Assembly: GCA_003117195.1 (NCBI GenBank)
Contig: BDSI01000003.1
Coordinates: 1,178,001-1,242,000, forward strand
Direction: 5' to 3'
Source: Eudorina sp. 2006-703-Eu-15
Taxonomy: Eukaryota; Chlorophyta; Chlorophyceae; Chlamydomonadales; Volvocaceae
DNA: 64,000 bases
Shown piece after piece: positions 39,601 through 50,600 of this stretch. Under the pieces are notes generated by a model that made no database searches, was not told the origin of the DNA, and saw nothing but the letters and a program-made list of their open reading frames with translations. How positions within the stretch are numbered: the stretch's first letter is position 1; each line of letters starts with the position of its first letter. The translations under genes were made by a program, and so were the position numbers.

Positions 39601-42600
39601 CACCGACGCCGGCGGGGGCGCCCGGCGGCGGCGGGGCGGCAAAGGCAAGGGCGGGGACGGCATCTGCCGGAACTCCATCTTCGTGCGGCCGCCACGCCAG
39701 GCTGAGGTGCGCGCGGCGGGGATGGGGGGATCCCCCCCAACCGACCGGGCGTGTGTTGGCCCGCCTGCATGCGTCCTGACGGGTGGGCGCCAGGACTCCG
39801 TGCGCTGTGCCGCGCGGCGATGCGCTGTTGGGTGTTCCCTTCGTCACTATCCCCGTTGTCGTCCTTGTTAGGATCGTTGTCATTGGTGTTAATGCTGTTG
39901 GTGTAACACCAGCAACATGACAACGATCATAACAAGGATGACAACGAGGACAGGTGGTGGGGGCCTCGTGTGGTCTAGGGAAGGGCACATGCCCTGCGTT
40001 CCTTGCACCACCACCGCGCCGGCGGCTACGAGTGGCATGTCTTGAAGCCGCGTTGCGCCTGAGTCTCGGATCGTGGCTCAACGGGCCATTGTACGGCTTA
40101 TCGTACACAGGTTTCGGAGCATGTCCGGGAGATGGAGGCCAGCCCGCTGGGCCTGGGTCCGCTGCAGCTGCTGCGGGCGGCGCTGCCGCGCGCCGCGGAA
40201 CTGGCGGGCTGGGTGCTGCTGCCGCACGTGCTGATGGGTCGGTACGTGATGCTGCTGGCGCCGCCGCCGTCGTCGGTCGAGGACGAGGGCGACGGTGCCG
40301 GCGGGCTTGACAGCGACCGGCTGCCGACACTGAGCGTGGGGCTGCAGCTGATGATGGCCGCCGGTGGGTTAAACTGAAAAAGAAAAGACCAAAACGAACC
40401 CGGGCACACCTGCGGGTGGGTGCGCGGGTGCGTGGTGGTTGAAGCGGCGGCTGGCGCACAGTCCCGTTGACAGTTTAACCGGTGCCCGTGGTACGATGTC
40501 GTGGTACGATGTCGTGGTACGCTTACCAGTTCCGGAGGTATCTGTAGGTGTGTTGGGCGGTTTGTCTGCAGCATCGCACCGTGCCGTACCTGCTGTTACC
40601 GCGGGAGCCGATCCGAAGTGGGTCGGCGCCGTCGCGCTGCATGCCGGCGGTGTCGCGTGTTAGACCCAAGAGGCGGGGGCGCCCATACCGTTGTGACTGG
40701 GGCTGCATGCATCTCACCGCATTGACCGGGCCCCAACCGGCCGCCTCCCACCCTCCGCTGCCTTGTCAGTGTCGGGGCCAGCGGTCGGATGTGGATCGCA
40801 ACCCATCGCATCCCATGCGCCAACCGTTTTCTAACCACCACGCCCCATCCGCAACCCCTCGTGACATCACCGCTCCGCCGTCCGCCAGGCGCGCTCCTCA
40901 CCCTGTTCGAGCTGCTGCTCTGGGCGCGAGTGGTTTCGGAGCTGATGTCGCTGCGGCGGCCGGGCCGCACCTGGGCTCGCCGGCGGCACGCCGCGTGGCG
41001 GGTGATGTACGAGGGCATGGTGCAGGTGCGGGGGTTGCATGAATCTGTTAGGTACACATAGAAACGGCGGAGCCGGTCAGCGTGCCGGCGCAGAGGTATG
41101 GTCGGGATACTAGAGGCGGTGGCGGTGGTGGTGGTGGGGGTGGTGGTGGCGGTGGTAGTGGGGGTGGTGGGGGCCGCCGGAGGGTCCGCAGAGACCGGTC
41201 GCTGGCTCACCGCTAGAGCGAAAGTCGTCGTACCATCCCGGCCAAGCATCGTCGTACCATCCCGGCTGAGCATCGTCGTACCATCCCGGTTGGTTGGGCC
41301 TTACGTCCTTGCCGTGGCGGGCGGTGGGAGCCCCGCCTGGCTTCGCGAGGGCGTTGGCGGTCCATGTGCCGGCTGGTGCGAGGTGTGAGTGGGGTGGAAA
41401 CTGACAAACTGTCTTTCCGCGCACTGTTTTGGCGGGTGATGCCGGCACTCAGCTGCGGAGCTCATTTGGTGTCACCGTAAGTACTGTGTTAAGCAGTTGG
41501 TGCCGGCTTTCCACACCCGCCATCATCCCTGGGGTTGCTCCTGTCGCGCTCCTTGCTTTTCGACGATTGACCATCGTCGCCATATGTGCACATCAGTTCC
41601 GCAGCGCGGAAACCGCGGGAGGGACTCTCCACTGCTCGGCAGCAGCCCGACCGACCTCAACCAACCCAACCCACCGTAGTGTGCTTCCCTGGAGGCTCAA
41701 TGGGCTGCGTCCATGCTCCCCCGCCGCGCCCCGACCGGCCCCCCCGCCCGGGTTCTCCTACTTCCCACCCGACGCCCCGCAGCCGCTCCGCGAGGCGCTG
41801 CTGTCCTGGAACATCACCCACTTCGTGGCGCTGCCGCTGCTGCAGCTGGTGCTGTCGGTGCCCGCCCTGGACGTTGCGCTGCTGGTGCCGCTGAGCTACT
41901 GCGTGTTCCTGCTGGGGGCGGCCAACAGCGACATCGCGGTCAGGGCCACCCCGGCGCTGCTGCGGGTGAGGCGGCGTTGGGTGTGTGTGTGTAATAGAAA
42001 ATTGGTAGACATATTCAAACTGGGGGGGGCGCTGCGGACCAGCAGCAGCAGCACCAGCCGCCGCCGCAGACAGGCAACCCGAAGGGGCTGCAAAAGAAAA
42101 ACCAGACCCGGAAAGGGACCCAGAAGGGGGCGCCCCCAGGCGATTCCCGCAGCTCGCGCGCGCGCGCTTACCGTACCCTCGCAGTGACGGCAGACGGGGA
42201 TATGTCGTGTGTGTCTGTCCTCCTTGTGGCCGTGTATCGTGGCGCCGAAACCTATCTGCGCCACTCTTGGAGAGGCATCACTGAATGAGAACTGCTGAAA
42301 AGGAAAGGGCACGCGGTACCCATTCGGTACACATCAGCTCACATGCACCACCCTGTGTTGTAGCACGCCTTCGTGCTACAACAGCTACAACACCCTGCCC
42401 CTGCCCCTGCCCCTGCCCCTGCCCCTGCCCCTGCCCCTGCCCCTGCCCCTGCCCCTGCCCCTGCCCCTGCCCCTGCCCCTGCCCCTGCCCCTGCCCCTGC
42501 CCCTGCCCCTGCCCCTGGTCTGTTGCCCTCTTGGCGGCCCCCAGGTGTCGAGACGCGCCCGACACCACGAGGGAGGGTACCACCTGCTGCTGCTGAATGT

Positions 42601-44971
42601 AGTGACGGCGGCGGAGCCGCAGGCGCTGCCGTACGTTGTACGGCTGATGCAGTGGACCGGACTCTTCGACACGGTCGGCCTCGCCGGACGGGCGGCGGTC
42701 GTGGCGGCCATTCTGGAGGAGGTGCCGGGGCTAGCGGCGGCGCTGGCGGCGGCCGCGCAGAACCAAGCGGCGGGCGCGGGCGGGGGCGCCGCTGCCGGCG
42801 GCGGCGCCGGGGCCGGCGCCGGCCGCGCGGACGGCGACGCCGGCGGCGGCGGTGACCTGGCGGCGGCGATGCAGGCTCGCGTCGCCGCCGCCGCGGAGCC
42901 CGACCGCGGGGCGCACCACCTGCGGGACGGCGCCGGCGCGGATGGGGACGTGTACGATAGCGACGACGAAGATGACGAAGAGGAGGAGCCGGAGGGCGGC
43001 CGGCGGGAGGGCCGTCCGGTGGTGCTGAGGTGGCCTGCGCCGCTGCAGGTGAGCCGCCGCGGGGGTCACGTCGCTTGCAGCGGCCATCATGCACCCAGAC
43101 AGCTTACCGTATTCGTCGCACTGATGTGTCGCTAACACTTTCCAAACGGCAAGGTGGTGTGCGGAGTCGTGCGTGGTGCCTGCAGCGGTGTTTGGGCCCC
43201 TCTCCATGCTCTCCATGTCCCTTGTCGCTCGCCGCGCCGAGGGCGCCGAGGTTGTCCCTCCTCCGCGGTCGCCACCGGCTGCTGGCTCATCGATCGCCGT
43301 GTCCTCTGTCGCCCACCCATATGGCGGCGCTTCCCTGAACCCCCCGCTGTGACCCCGCTGTTGCTGCGCTGTGACGCCGCGCGCTGGTATGGCCGCAGCT
43401 GCCGGCCGAGGTGCACGACTGGGAGGACGTGCCGCGCGGCTTCACGTGCGCCATCACGCAGCAGCTCATGACGCAGCCCGCCATGCTGGTGTCCCCGGAC
43501 CTGCCGGCGGCGCCCACCTACGAACGGAGCGCCATCCAGCAGTGGCTGGCGGGGCAGATGTAAGTTGCCGCCTCCGTGCGATACCTCCGTGCGATACGGT
43601 GCCCTAGTGCCGAAGTGCCTTGGCCTCAGCGGCGTGTGGATGCAGCGGCGCTGCACGCAACGAAGAGCAGCGGCCGTTACGGGCTTTATTAGGGATGTTA
43701 CAGCGGGTCCGGGGGGGGTCGGGTCATGTTGGTGCGGTGGCTGGGGTGGATCATTCAACGTGGATGCACGTGGTGGGATGGAGGTGCAACGGAGGTGGGC
43801 TTCGGGCTGAGAGGCTGAGAGGAGAGCGTCGAGGGACCGCACGCGGATGTCACGACGACGGAGGTGTTCGTCCGTAACGCGCAGAGAAGATCATCATTCA
43901 TGCACGTGTGTGTGTACGACATCAGGACGATGTCGTACTTTGTCGTTAGGTCACGGCGGTGCGCTGTGCCATGTGTGCAGGCGGGACCCCAAGTCCAACA
44001 CGCCGCTGGGCAGCTACAGCCTGCTGCCCAACGAGGACCTGCACCGGGCCATCGACGATTGGGTGAGTACGACCTGCGTGGAAGCGAAGGGACAAAGGGG
44101 TGTGGGTGAGTGAGACGTTCGTGGAGGTGAAGGGACAAGGGGGAGTCGTTGAGCATGCGTGTGCCGGGCCGGGCTGACTCTCCTGATTGGGGGGGCCTGG
44201 GCAGGCCAAGGCAGCTGCTCGGTTTCCTGCGGTCCCGGGGGCATCGTCCGTACGGCAGACGGATGGCACCATCGCGCTGGTCGGCGCCAACGCTGTTTGA
44301 AGGTGAACTGAAACCTGGCTCGACGGGGTCGCCAGTTGCCGTCTGGGCGCCAAAGGGTGTGGCACGCTTTGGCCAAGCGCAATCTTTCACACACCCACGC
44401 ACAGGCGGGCCAAACCCACTCACGGATGTCATGGCCCTGATACCGTACGCAGGTGGCACAGCGGCTTCGTGCGGAGCAACGACGTGTCCGTCGGTCGGGG
44501 CAGAATCGGCGGCGACCCGCGGGTCGGTGCGACCCTGGTGCCGGAGCGGCGGGCGCCGATGGTGCTACGCCGCCACCCTTCAGCGCGGCGGATGCCATGG
44601 CGGTCGCCGGAACCGACATCGCGGACGGTGACGGCAGGGGCAACGGCGCCCTGCCCTCCTACTCGGGCGAAGAGTCCGAGACGTGCACTGGGTCGACCGG
44701 CCATGGGGCTCAGTCCACGTCAGTGCTCGCATCCCTGGCGCAGGGCGCCTCCAGTCTCATGGATACCGGGGTGGAGGTGATGAGCAGAGCGGCGGTGGTG
44801 GCGGCGGCGGCCGCCGTGGCCGTGGCGACGACAGCTGGCGGCAGCCTCGCTCGACGGGGAGCGGTGGCGGGGGGGCAGGACGCGGCGGGGGGAAGCGGTC
44901 GAGGGCGGTCCGAGGAGGGAGAGGCGCCTGGCGACGTTCGGGCTGGGACCACAGGAGTGGGTGCGGACTAG
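36633..44971 (+). CDS. Multi-pass membrane protein with a U-box (putative E3 ubiquitin ligase)
   Basis: Supported exons: 36633-36810, 37194-37374, 37773-37846, optional 38030-38110, 38305-38354, 38466 to about 38690, 38777-39706, 40111-40363, 40889-41025, about 41700-41965, 42545-43048, 43399-43559, 43981-44062, 44453-44971. The start of the exon near 41700 and the end of the one at 38466 are unresolved. Hydrophobic helices: TLVSVVATILAYAVCVFWA at the N-terminus, ELLVALVVWTY, AAELAGWVLLPHVLMGRYVM, LLTLFELLLWARVVSEL, and a pair around FVALPLLQLVLSVP and DVALLVPLSYCVFLLG. An acidic/Ala-Gly disordered block is encoded by 38777-39706. The U-box (VPRGFTCAITQQLM, TYERSAIQQWL, DPKSNTPL, LLPNEDLHRAIDDW) has the family core residues. 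Inferred role: E2-dependent ubiquitination at a membrane. I recognise no named homologue for the membrane part. Confidence 0.72.
37561..37620. repeat. 25-bp tandem repeat, 2.4 copies
   Basis: Units CGGTTCACAGCAAGGAGG plus GGAGTTG at 37561 and 37586, and a partial at 37611, in U-box gene intron 37375-37772. Confidence 0.95.
37978..38025 (+). repeat. Intronic element copy (U-box gene)
   Basis: GCGCAGCGCGGTATAAATAT, then GTCTACCAATTCCCTATACC, ending 4 nt before the acceptor AG at 38028-38029. Confidence 0.9.
38243..38290 (+). repeat. Intronic element copy (U-box gene)
   Basis: TCTGGCAGCAGCGCGGTTTG, then AATATGTCCACCAATTTAC and TATACGTCC, ending 14 nt before the acceptor at 38304. Confidence 0.9.
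39853..39945 (+). ncRNA. Long imperfect intronic hairpin, candidate small-RNA precursor
   Basis: Arm 39853-39882 (CGTTGTCGTCCTTGTTAGG onward) pairs with 39916-39945 over 30 nt with one G:U and one mismatch. Pairing continues 39883-39890 (TGGTGTTA) with 39903-39910 (TAACACCA) after a five-base bulge, leaving a 12-nt loop. It lies in U-box gene intron 39707-40110. The structure is seen in sequence; a microRNA role is inference, and a foldback transposon remnant is the main alternative. Confidence 0.5.
41222..41290. repeat. 24-bp tandem repeat, three copies
   Basis: TCGTCGTACCATCCCGG recurs at 41225, 41249 and 41273 in the U-box gene intron after 41025. Confidence 0.9.
41993..42025 (-). repeat. 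Intronic element copy, antisense (U-box gene)
   Basis: AATAGAAAATTGGTAGACAT then ATTCAAACT on the plus strand, i.e. the inverted element, 27 nt after the donor of intron 41966-42544. No sense partner was found at the 3' end of this intron. Confidence 0.85.
42357..42382. repeat. Perfect 11-bp hairpin with CCTT loop
   Basis: GTTGTAGCACG / CGTGCTACAAC flanking a 4-nt loop, immediately upstream of the hexamer array in the same intron. Confidence 0.9.
42391..42514. repeat. (CCCCTG)n microsatellite, about 20 copies
   Basis: Perfect hexamer array ending about 30 nt before the acceptor at 42544; it forms a long C/T-rich tract upstream of the 3' splice site. Confidence 0.98.
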
Positions 44972-45588
44972 TGCAGTATGGTGGTGGGACAGCGGTAGAG
45001 GAGGGTGGCGCCTGCGTGGACTGGTCTACGGACTGCACCGGGGTGCATCGCTCGGCGCCACTCAAGACTTAACGCATGAACGGACGGATGTGACGGCCGG
45101 TGTTGGACTTAGCATTAGGCGATAGCACGTTGATGGGTTGTGAACCGCCTAGAGGAGGTACGGGCACGTAGCGCGGCGCAGGAAACGTGAGATCTGCCAG
45201 GGACGCAGGCCAAAAGCTTTGTTTCGGCTTTCCACACGCATCCGCTTGCGTTGGGCAGCTCGGGTCGTCTCGGATGAAAGCCGCGATGCGGAGCTTGGCT
45301 GAGCAGGCCGGGACCTGTGTAGGTTGAGCAAGGCGAACGTCTTTAGCAGTCCGCATCTAAATTCACGTGTGCCAACAGCTGACGTGTTGGCCGCGCCGTG
45401 CCTGGCGGTCTAGTTGCCATGCTAACTCAGCACCTCCTGCGTGCTTATTGTTAACTACCTGGGGTTCCGCATACTGGATTACTGCTGCATTGTTGTCAAA
45501 GCTCGAATATGGCCACCGCCGTTACGTAACCTGCGTCGGTACGCATGAAAAGCTATTATGGTAGAGCAGAGTAGACGAGGCAGACGAA

Positions 45589-45593
45589 TGTAA
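45589..45593 (+). terminator. Possible poly(A) signal TGTAA for the U-box gene
   Basis: First plus-strand TGTAA I find after the stop codon, about 620 nt away. Confidence 0.4.
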
Positions 45594-47512
45594 CATCGTT
45601 CATGGTGCATCGGTGTGGCCCCCGTGAGGCCGGCTCCGTTCCTAGAAGGGCGCTCATTAACCCCCGTACATGGCCGGCAGACCGGTGACGCGCCACACAG
45701 TAACGCCGCGGGTACTGCAGAGCCGCGAAAACACACACACTGCGTCCTGCCTCGCGGCTCCAGTATCAACAGCACACATGGGGAGTCCTGTACGACCGCA
45801 ATGCAGTCATCCCCCCCCGCGCAACACGGCAGTGCCGGCGTCCCGCCCCCAACATGACCCCCACAGTTTGGATATCGGGAAAGCAGAGCTCCAACCGCTT
45901 TGTGGATCTGCGGCTCCAGGACCCAACCCCCCGCCCTTATATACTTGATCCGATGCGCCTGGTATCAGCCCAGCACCGCACGCACGATGCCAAGTCCCGC
46001 CCGCAGACACGTGAACCGAATGTATTGTCCTAGGTTGGGTTGTGTGGTAGCTTGTATTCCTTGGCCGTCAAGGCAGTGCGGCATGTTTAGAGCGTGTCGT
46101 GAAGTCAGTAAGCACTCAGTCACGGTATCTGCGCTCACCGTCGCACAAACGCACACACACACACACGCTGGGTGGGTTTCTCATTAAACACAGACACACT
46201 CGAACGCAGATGAGGTATCCAGATATGCACGGGCCGCACGCAGTCGCGGAGGATGACAGCCGAGGTTTACGGTCGAACCCACCTCTCCACGTCGCATCGT
46301 GCCGGCGGAGCGCGGACGGGACGCTGGCACAGGAGTGCATCCTAACAGGACGGTGCTTTGCCGCACACACCACACGCACACACAGTCAGTGTACACCGCC
46401 TCCGTGGCCACACGAATCCGGATTGACGGTGTATGTACAGCCTGGCACGCGAGCCAGCCCACGACGTCGACTGGACCAGATCATGGCCCCTCGCTCAGCC
46501 GGGCTGCAGGGCGTGGCCACCATAGCGGCACCGCCATCATAGAAAATGACATTAGACATGGTACAAGGACAGGGTCTGTCGACTGTGGCGTAGGCGCTGA
46601 AGCGACTCCCCACGCACCGCCACGATTCAGCACCCAATGACGTCACACACTCGTACACGCAGTACAGGAAGCTGCACCAGGGTGCAGGGTGCAGCGCCCA
46701 AAGAGTCCCCCGCGCGAACAGTGCGAATGCAACCCCCCTTCCAGTCGGGCGCGCCCTGCAATACGTCGAGCGGACACCGACCGCGAGGTTGGCACCGCAG
46801 ACTCCGCGTCCCGGCTGCGCTCTCTGCAGTCTGCACGCACGGGAGCGGTCTCGTAACGGCCAAGACCACATGCGCAAGGAGCCGTGACCACCGACTATGC
46901 TGCGTGCCGCAGGCTGCAGGGGGGTGCACTCGCAGCGGCCCCCCCTGACATGCGAGTCCAGCGAGCTGAGGGTGCAACCACACGCCGGGCCTCAAGCGTC
47001 CGCACCTCCCTCCCCATGACCCGAGCAAAACCCTGGACGCGCAATCCCCTATCCAACGGAGCAGGAGTCGGGCTCGACTGCTCCCAAAGTAGTACCACGC
47101 TTGAGCCTTGCAAGCGAAAGATCTGCCAGCAGCGCGCACACCAACCATAACGTTTGGCAGTCCTGTCAAGAGCAAATGCCGACGTAGCTGGTCATGCACA
47201 ACATGTCAAATATGCTGCCCACACATCAGCACTCACCCCGCCTCACTTGCCTCGGAACGTTATTGGCCGACTGTGTTGTTGTTGGTGCGAGGGCCCGGGG
47301 TGGGTTGGGAGGCTGCGCCGCAACCCTGGCCCCCTCGTTCCTTTGGTCAACCCCCGCCACCTAAGCCAGATCACGTGCCGCCAACGAAACGCATCTGCGC
47401 TGAGGCCTCCCAACGCGCGGCCCAATCACACTCTACCGTGGAGACAGTCCGCGATGTAAATCGTTCGCAGACAACGCAGCGCAACGCCGCGGGGTTGCGG
47501 ACCGACACGCCG

Positions 47513-47517
47513 TTACA
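47513..47517 (-). terminator. Poly(A) signal TGTAA for the Set2-type gene
   Basis: TTACA on the plus strand, 102 nt beyond the stop codon. Confidence 0.6.
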
Positions 47518-47618
47518 TTCCCACCCACACATCTTGACCACGGCACCGTGCAGCCGGGCGCACTCAGCCGGCCGAGCAGCGCCGGCGGGCTCACGCATCA
47601 CTGCCACTCGCAGCGCGA

Positions 47619-50600
47619 TCAGGCAGCGGTTGCCTCTGTCATGGCCACATCACCCGCACCCGCGACGCCACCACAGCCGCCTGCGAAGGCTGCCTCCGGA
47701 CCAAGGACCGCTGGCGGCTCCAATGTGATGCCGTTCCGGGTCTCTTCCGAGGCCCCCGCCAGGCTCTGGCCCGCTGCCTGCGACCCTTCTTGACCGTCCC
47801 TGCTCACCGCTGGCAGCCCCGAAGGTGCCGTCCCGGGACCGTCACACGCCGCGTCAGGAGACGGGGATGGCCGCGGGTGCCCGAAACTTGGCTGCTGCGG
47901 CGGCGGCGGCGCCCCAGCGTCCGTCGACTGCGGTGCTGGGCTAGCATGTGGCGGCGGCGTTTGGCCATGTGCGCCGGTTAAGGACTGCCGTTGCGCATTG
48001 TGCGGACCGGACTGGGGTTGGTGGTGCTGCTGCGGCTGACCGGGGCTGATCGCGGCCCCTCCCCCTTGTCCGCGCGCAGTCCCTCGGGAGCCCAGCGGCG
48101 GCCCCGCGCCCTGCTGGCTGTGTGTGACCGTTCCGGCCGCGGCGGGTCCGCCACCGCCCGCAGCCGTGGCCTTTTCCTTCTCCCGGTCGCGCATCCGCTT
48201 GATGGTGGACCGCACGAATTCCTTCAGGTTGGCCTCCAGCTTGTGCCGCTCAATGGGTTTGTAGACGCCCGCGCTGCGCCGCTCCTCCCAGGCCCGCCGC
48301 TCCTTCGCCACCACCTCTCGGTACACCTGCAGACCGCCCAAGTAAGCGCGACGGATCAAGCGGATCGGCCTCGATTATATATCTAGACAGGTATCACCTC
48401 AGCAGATTCCTGCCCAGTGCCCACGCGGTCGGTGCGCCGCGTCTGCAGGCCCCGCCCCCGTTCGACACACCTTGGCTCGCAGCGCAGTCGCCTCCTGAAC
48501 CGACACGCGGCTGGGATGCTCCGGCTGCATGTACTTGCCCAGCCGGTGGCGCACCATGTCCGCAACGAATGCCTCAAAAAAGGAGTCCGGCTCCTCCCAG
48601 ACCTCGGCGTGGTGCATCGAAACGGGCCGCAGCCACTCTGTGGGATCAACGACGGGACCGCGTTACCACCCGGGCTTGCGACTGTGAACATGGGCACGGG
48701 CGCCAGACGGAAACCATGTGTGAAGCAATTTTAGACCCTCCCCACGCACCACCGCGCCAACCACCTGTTGAATGTCAATTCATATCAGCGTGCGAGAGCC
48801 ATAGCCGCTTCCCAAGGCCGCACACCCGCATATGCCGCGCCCGGCCCGAATTGTGACCTACCGTCGATGTTCTCCGCCTCGGCGCCATGGCTACGGACGG
48901 CGGCCCCTCCGGCGCCCGATTGTGGTTCAGGCGACGGATGTGGCGACGCGCGCGCCGTGGCTCTATCCGGGCCCATTCCTCCCGCACTTGGCGGCGGCGG
49001 CGGCAGTCGCCAGTCGCTGAGAGAGCTGATGTGAACGACGGGCGGCAGACCAGCGCTTGCGCCCCCGACGCCGCCTGCAGCCGCGGCAGTCGCGCTGTTT
49101 GGCGCTGAGACTGGCAATTGAAAGCCGCCTACGCCGCCAGCGCCGCCCCCAAGCTGCGCGCCCGGGCCGAAGCCGGAGACAGTCGGCGTCGACGCCGTTG
49201 ACCCCGGGCCATGCACAGCCGCACCGGGTGCACTGTCCCAGCCGCCATATGGAGACGGCGAGCCGTGGGGACGGTAGGGGCTTGGGCCGGCAGCGTTGGC
49301 CCCGCTAGCCATTGTGGGTTGTGTGCGTAGGGGCCGCAGCTGGGTGCCCTCCCAAGGCGTCGCCCCTGAAGCTGTTCCGCCGGACAGCGGCGGTGGCGGC
49401 GGCGGGAGCGGCAGCTCCACCGCGGAGGCTGTGCCAACCGCCGTGGACGGCGCTGCTGCCGCTGGCGCGGCCAACGCTGGTTCCACAATGGGCGACATCG
49501 GCGGCCCTGACGGGCTCAGAATGGGCGACCAGCAAACCGGCTCATCGTCCGCCCTTGCGCCCTCCGCATCAACCGCCTTGGCTTCCACCGCCGCATCGGG
49601 CCGGCCGAAGCTGCCATACAGCCCCAGCGCGAAGAGCACGACCACGTCCGTCAGCTGCCCGTGCACGTGGCGCTCGGGCTGTATGTGGCCCTGCAGCGGT
49701 GGAAGCGGCGGAGGCCGCTGCAGAGGCCGCTGCAGCAACCCAAACAGTTGCTCCGCCGACAGACGCTCCGGAAGCTCCGGCCCCGGGTCACGTTCCTCAG
49801 AAGACGCCCTCGGACCCGGCCAGGAGTTGTGGGAGTTGACGAATGGTGAGGAGCTGTACCCGTACCCGTGTTGGGGGTGTGGCGGTGGCAGCGGCAGGTC
49901 CGAGGACGACGGCCCGCCGGTGTGGTCACGGTCGTTGCCATCTGTGCCGTCGCTGCGACGGCAGGCGGAGAGGCCCAGGTAGCTGTGGTAGGGGTGTGGG
50001 TGGTGCGCGCTGCTGGCCAGGGAGTATGGTGGCCGCGGTGGCGGCCCGGGCAGCGAGTCGCCGTCCTGACCATGCGGGTGGCTGAATTTCCGGCGTTTGT
50101 TGGCGGTGTAGGGCCCATCATCCGCGGCGCCGTTGTAGCTACAGTAAAGGTCCAAGTTGGCAGGTGAGGGTGGTCGCGGCGGTAGGCCCAACGGTGACGG
50201 CCCCATGCCCAAGGCCCCCATGGCGCCGCCCCGCCCTGCCGCCCCTGCGCTCATGCCCATAGTGCCCATGCCGTTGGCCATGGAACCCGCCATCCCTGGC
50301 GTCCCCGTGCGCGGCATCATGGGTCGAAGGAGGCCGGGGCGGCTGGCAAACGCGGCAGCCGTAGCGGCTGCCACTGCAAGGTTCCGCTGCCGACCGGGGC
50401 CCAGCGGCGGGAGGCCTGAAGGGCCGGTCTGTCCGCCTTGATCAACATCCATGGACTCCTCATCGAGCGAAGTCATGCTGCTGGTTCGATGCAACGAGGG
50501 CGCCGCTGCCGCCCCGTCGGCTGCCCCGTCACCCGACGGCAACGGAGGCGGCGGTGGCAAAGCCCCGCTGCCACCCGCCGCCCCGTCCTTCATGCGCAAC

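Larger units (their letters stand above)
44972..47618. other. Convergent intergenic region, U-box gene / Set2
   Basis: 2.6 kb without a supportable exon. It contains (CA)n-like runs near 46150-46170 and 46365-46385 and the putative poly(A) signals of both genes. Confidence 0.45.

Noticed and set aside
38777..39706. CRISPR-like or phage elements
   Set aside because: No regularly spaced identical repeats with unique spacers anywhere; all tandem repeats found are head-to-tail micro- or minisatellites, and the genes are eukaryotic.
38492..39871. The 459-residue uninterrupted ORF on the plus strand as a separate gene
   Set aside because: It is one internal exon (38777-39706) of the U-box gene extended into both introns; it begins without a plausible start and ends in intron sequence.
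41098..41180. Val/Gly-rich transmembrane exon in the U-box gene
   Set aside because: It is a GGTGGT/GGCGGT microsatellite translated as Val-Val-Gly; no phased splice sites link it to the neighbouring exons.
42278..43135. Gly-Gln / Ala-Gly repeat proteins over the hexamer array (several frames)
   Set aside because: Direct translations of the (CCCCTG)n microsatellite, which lies in an intron.
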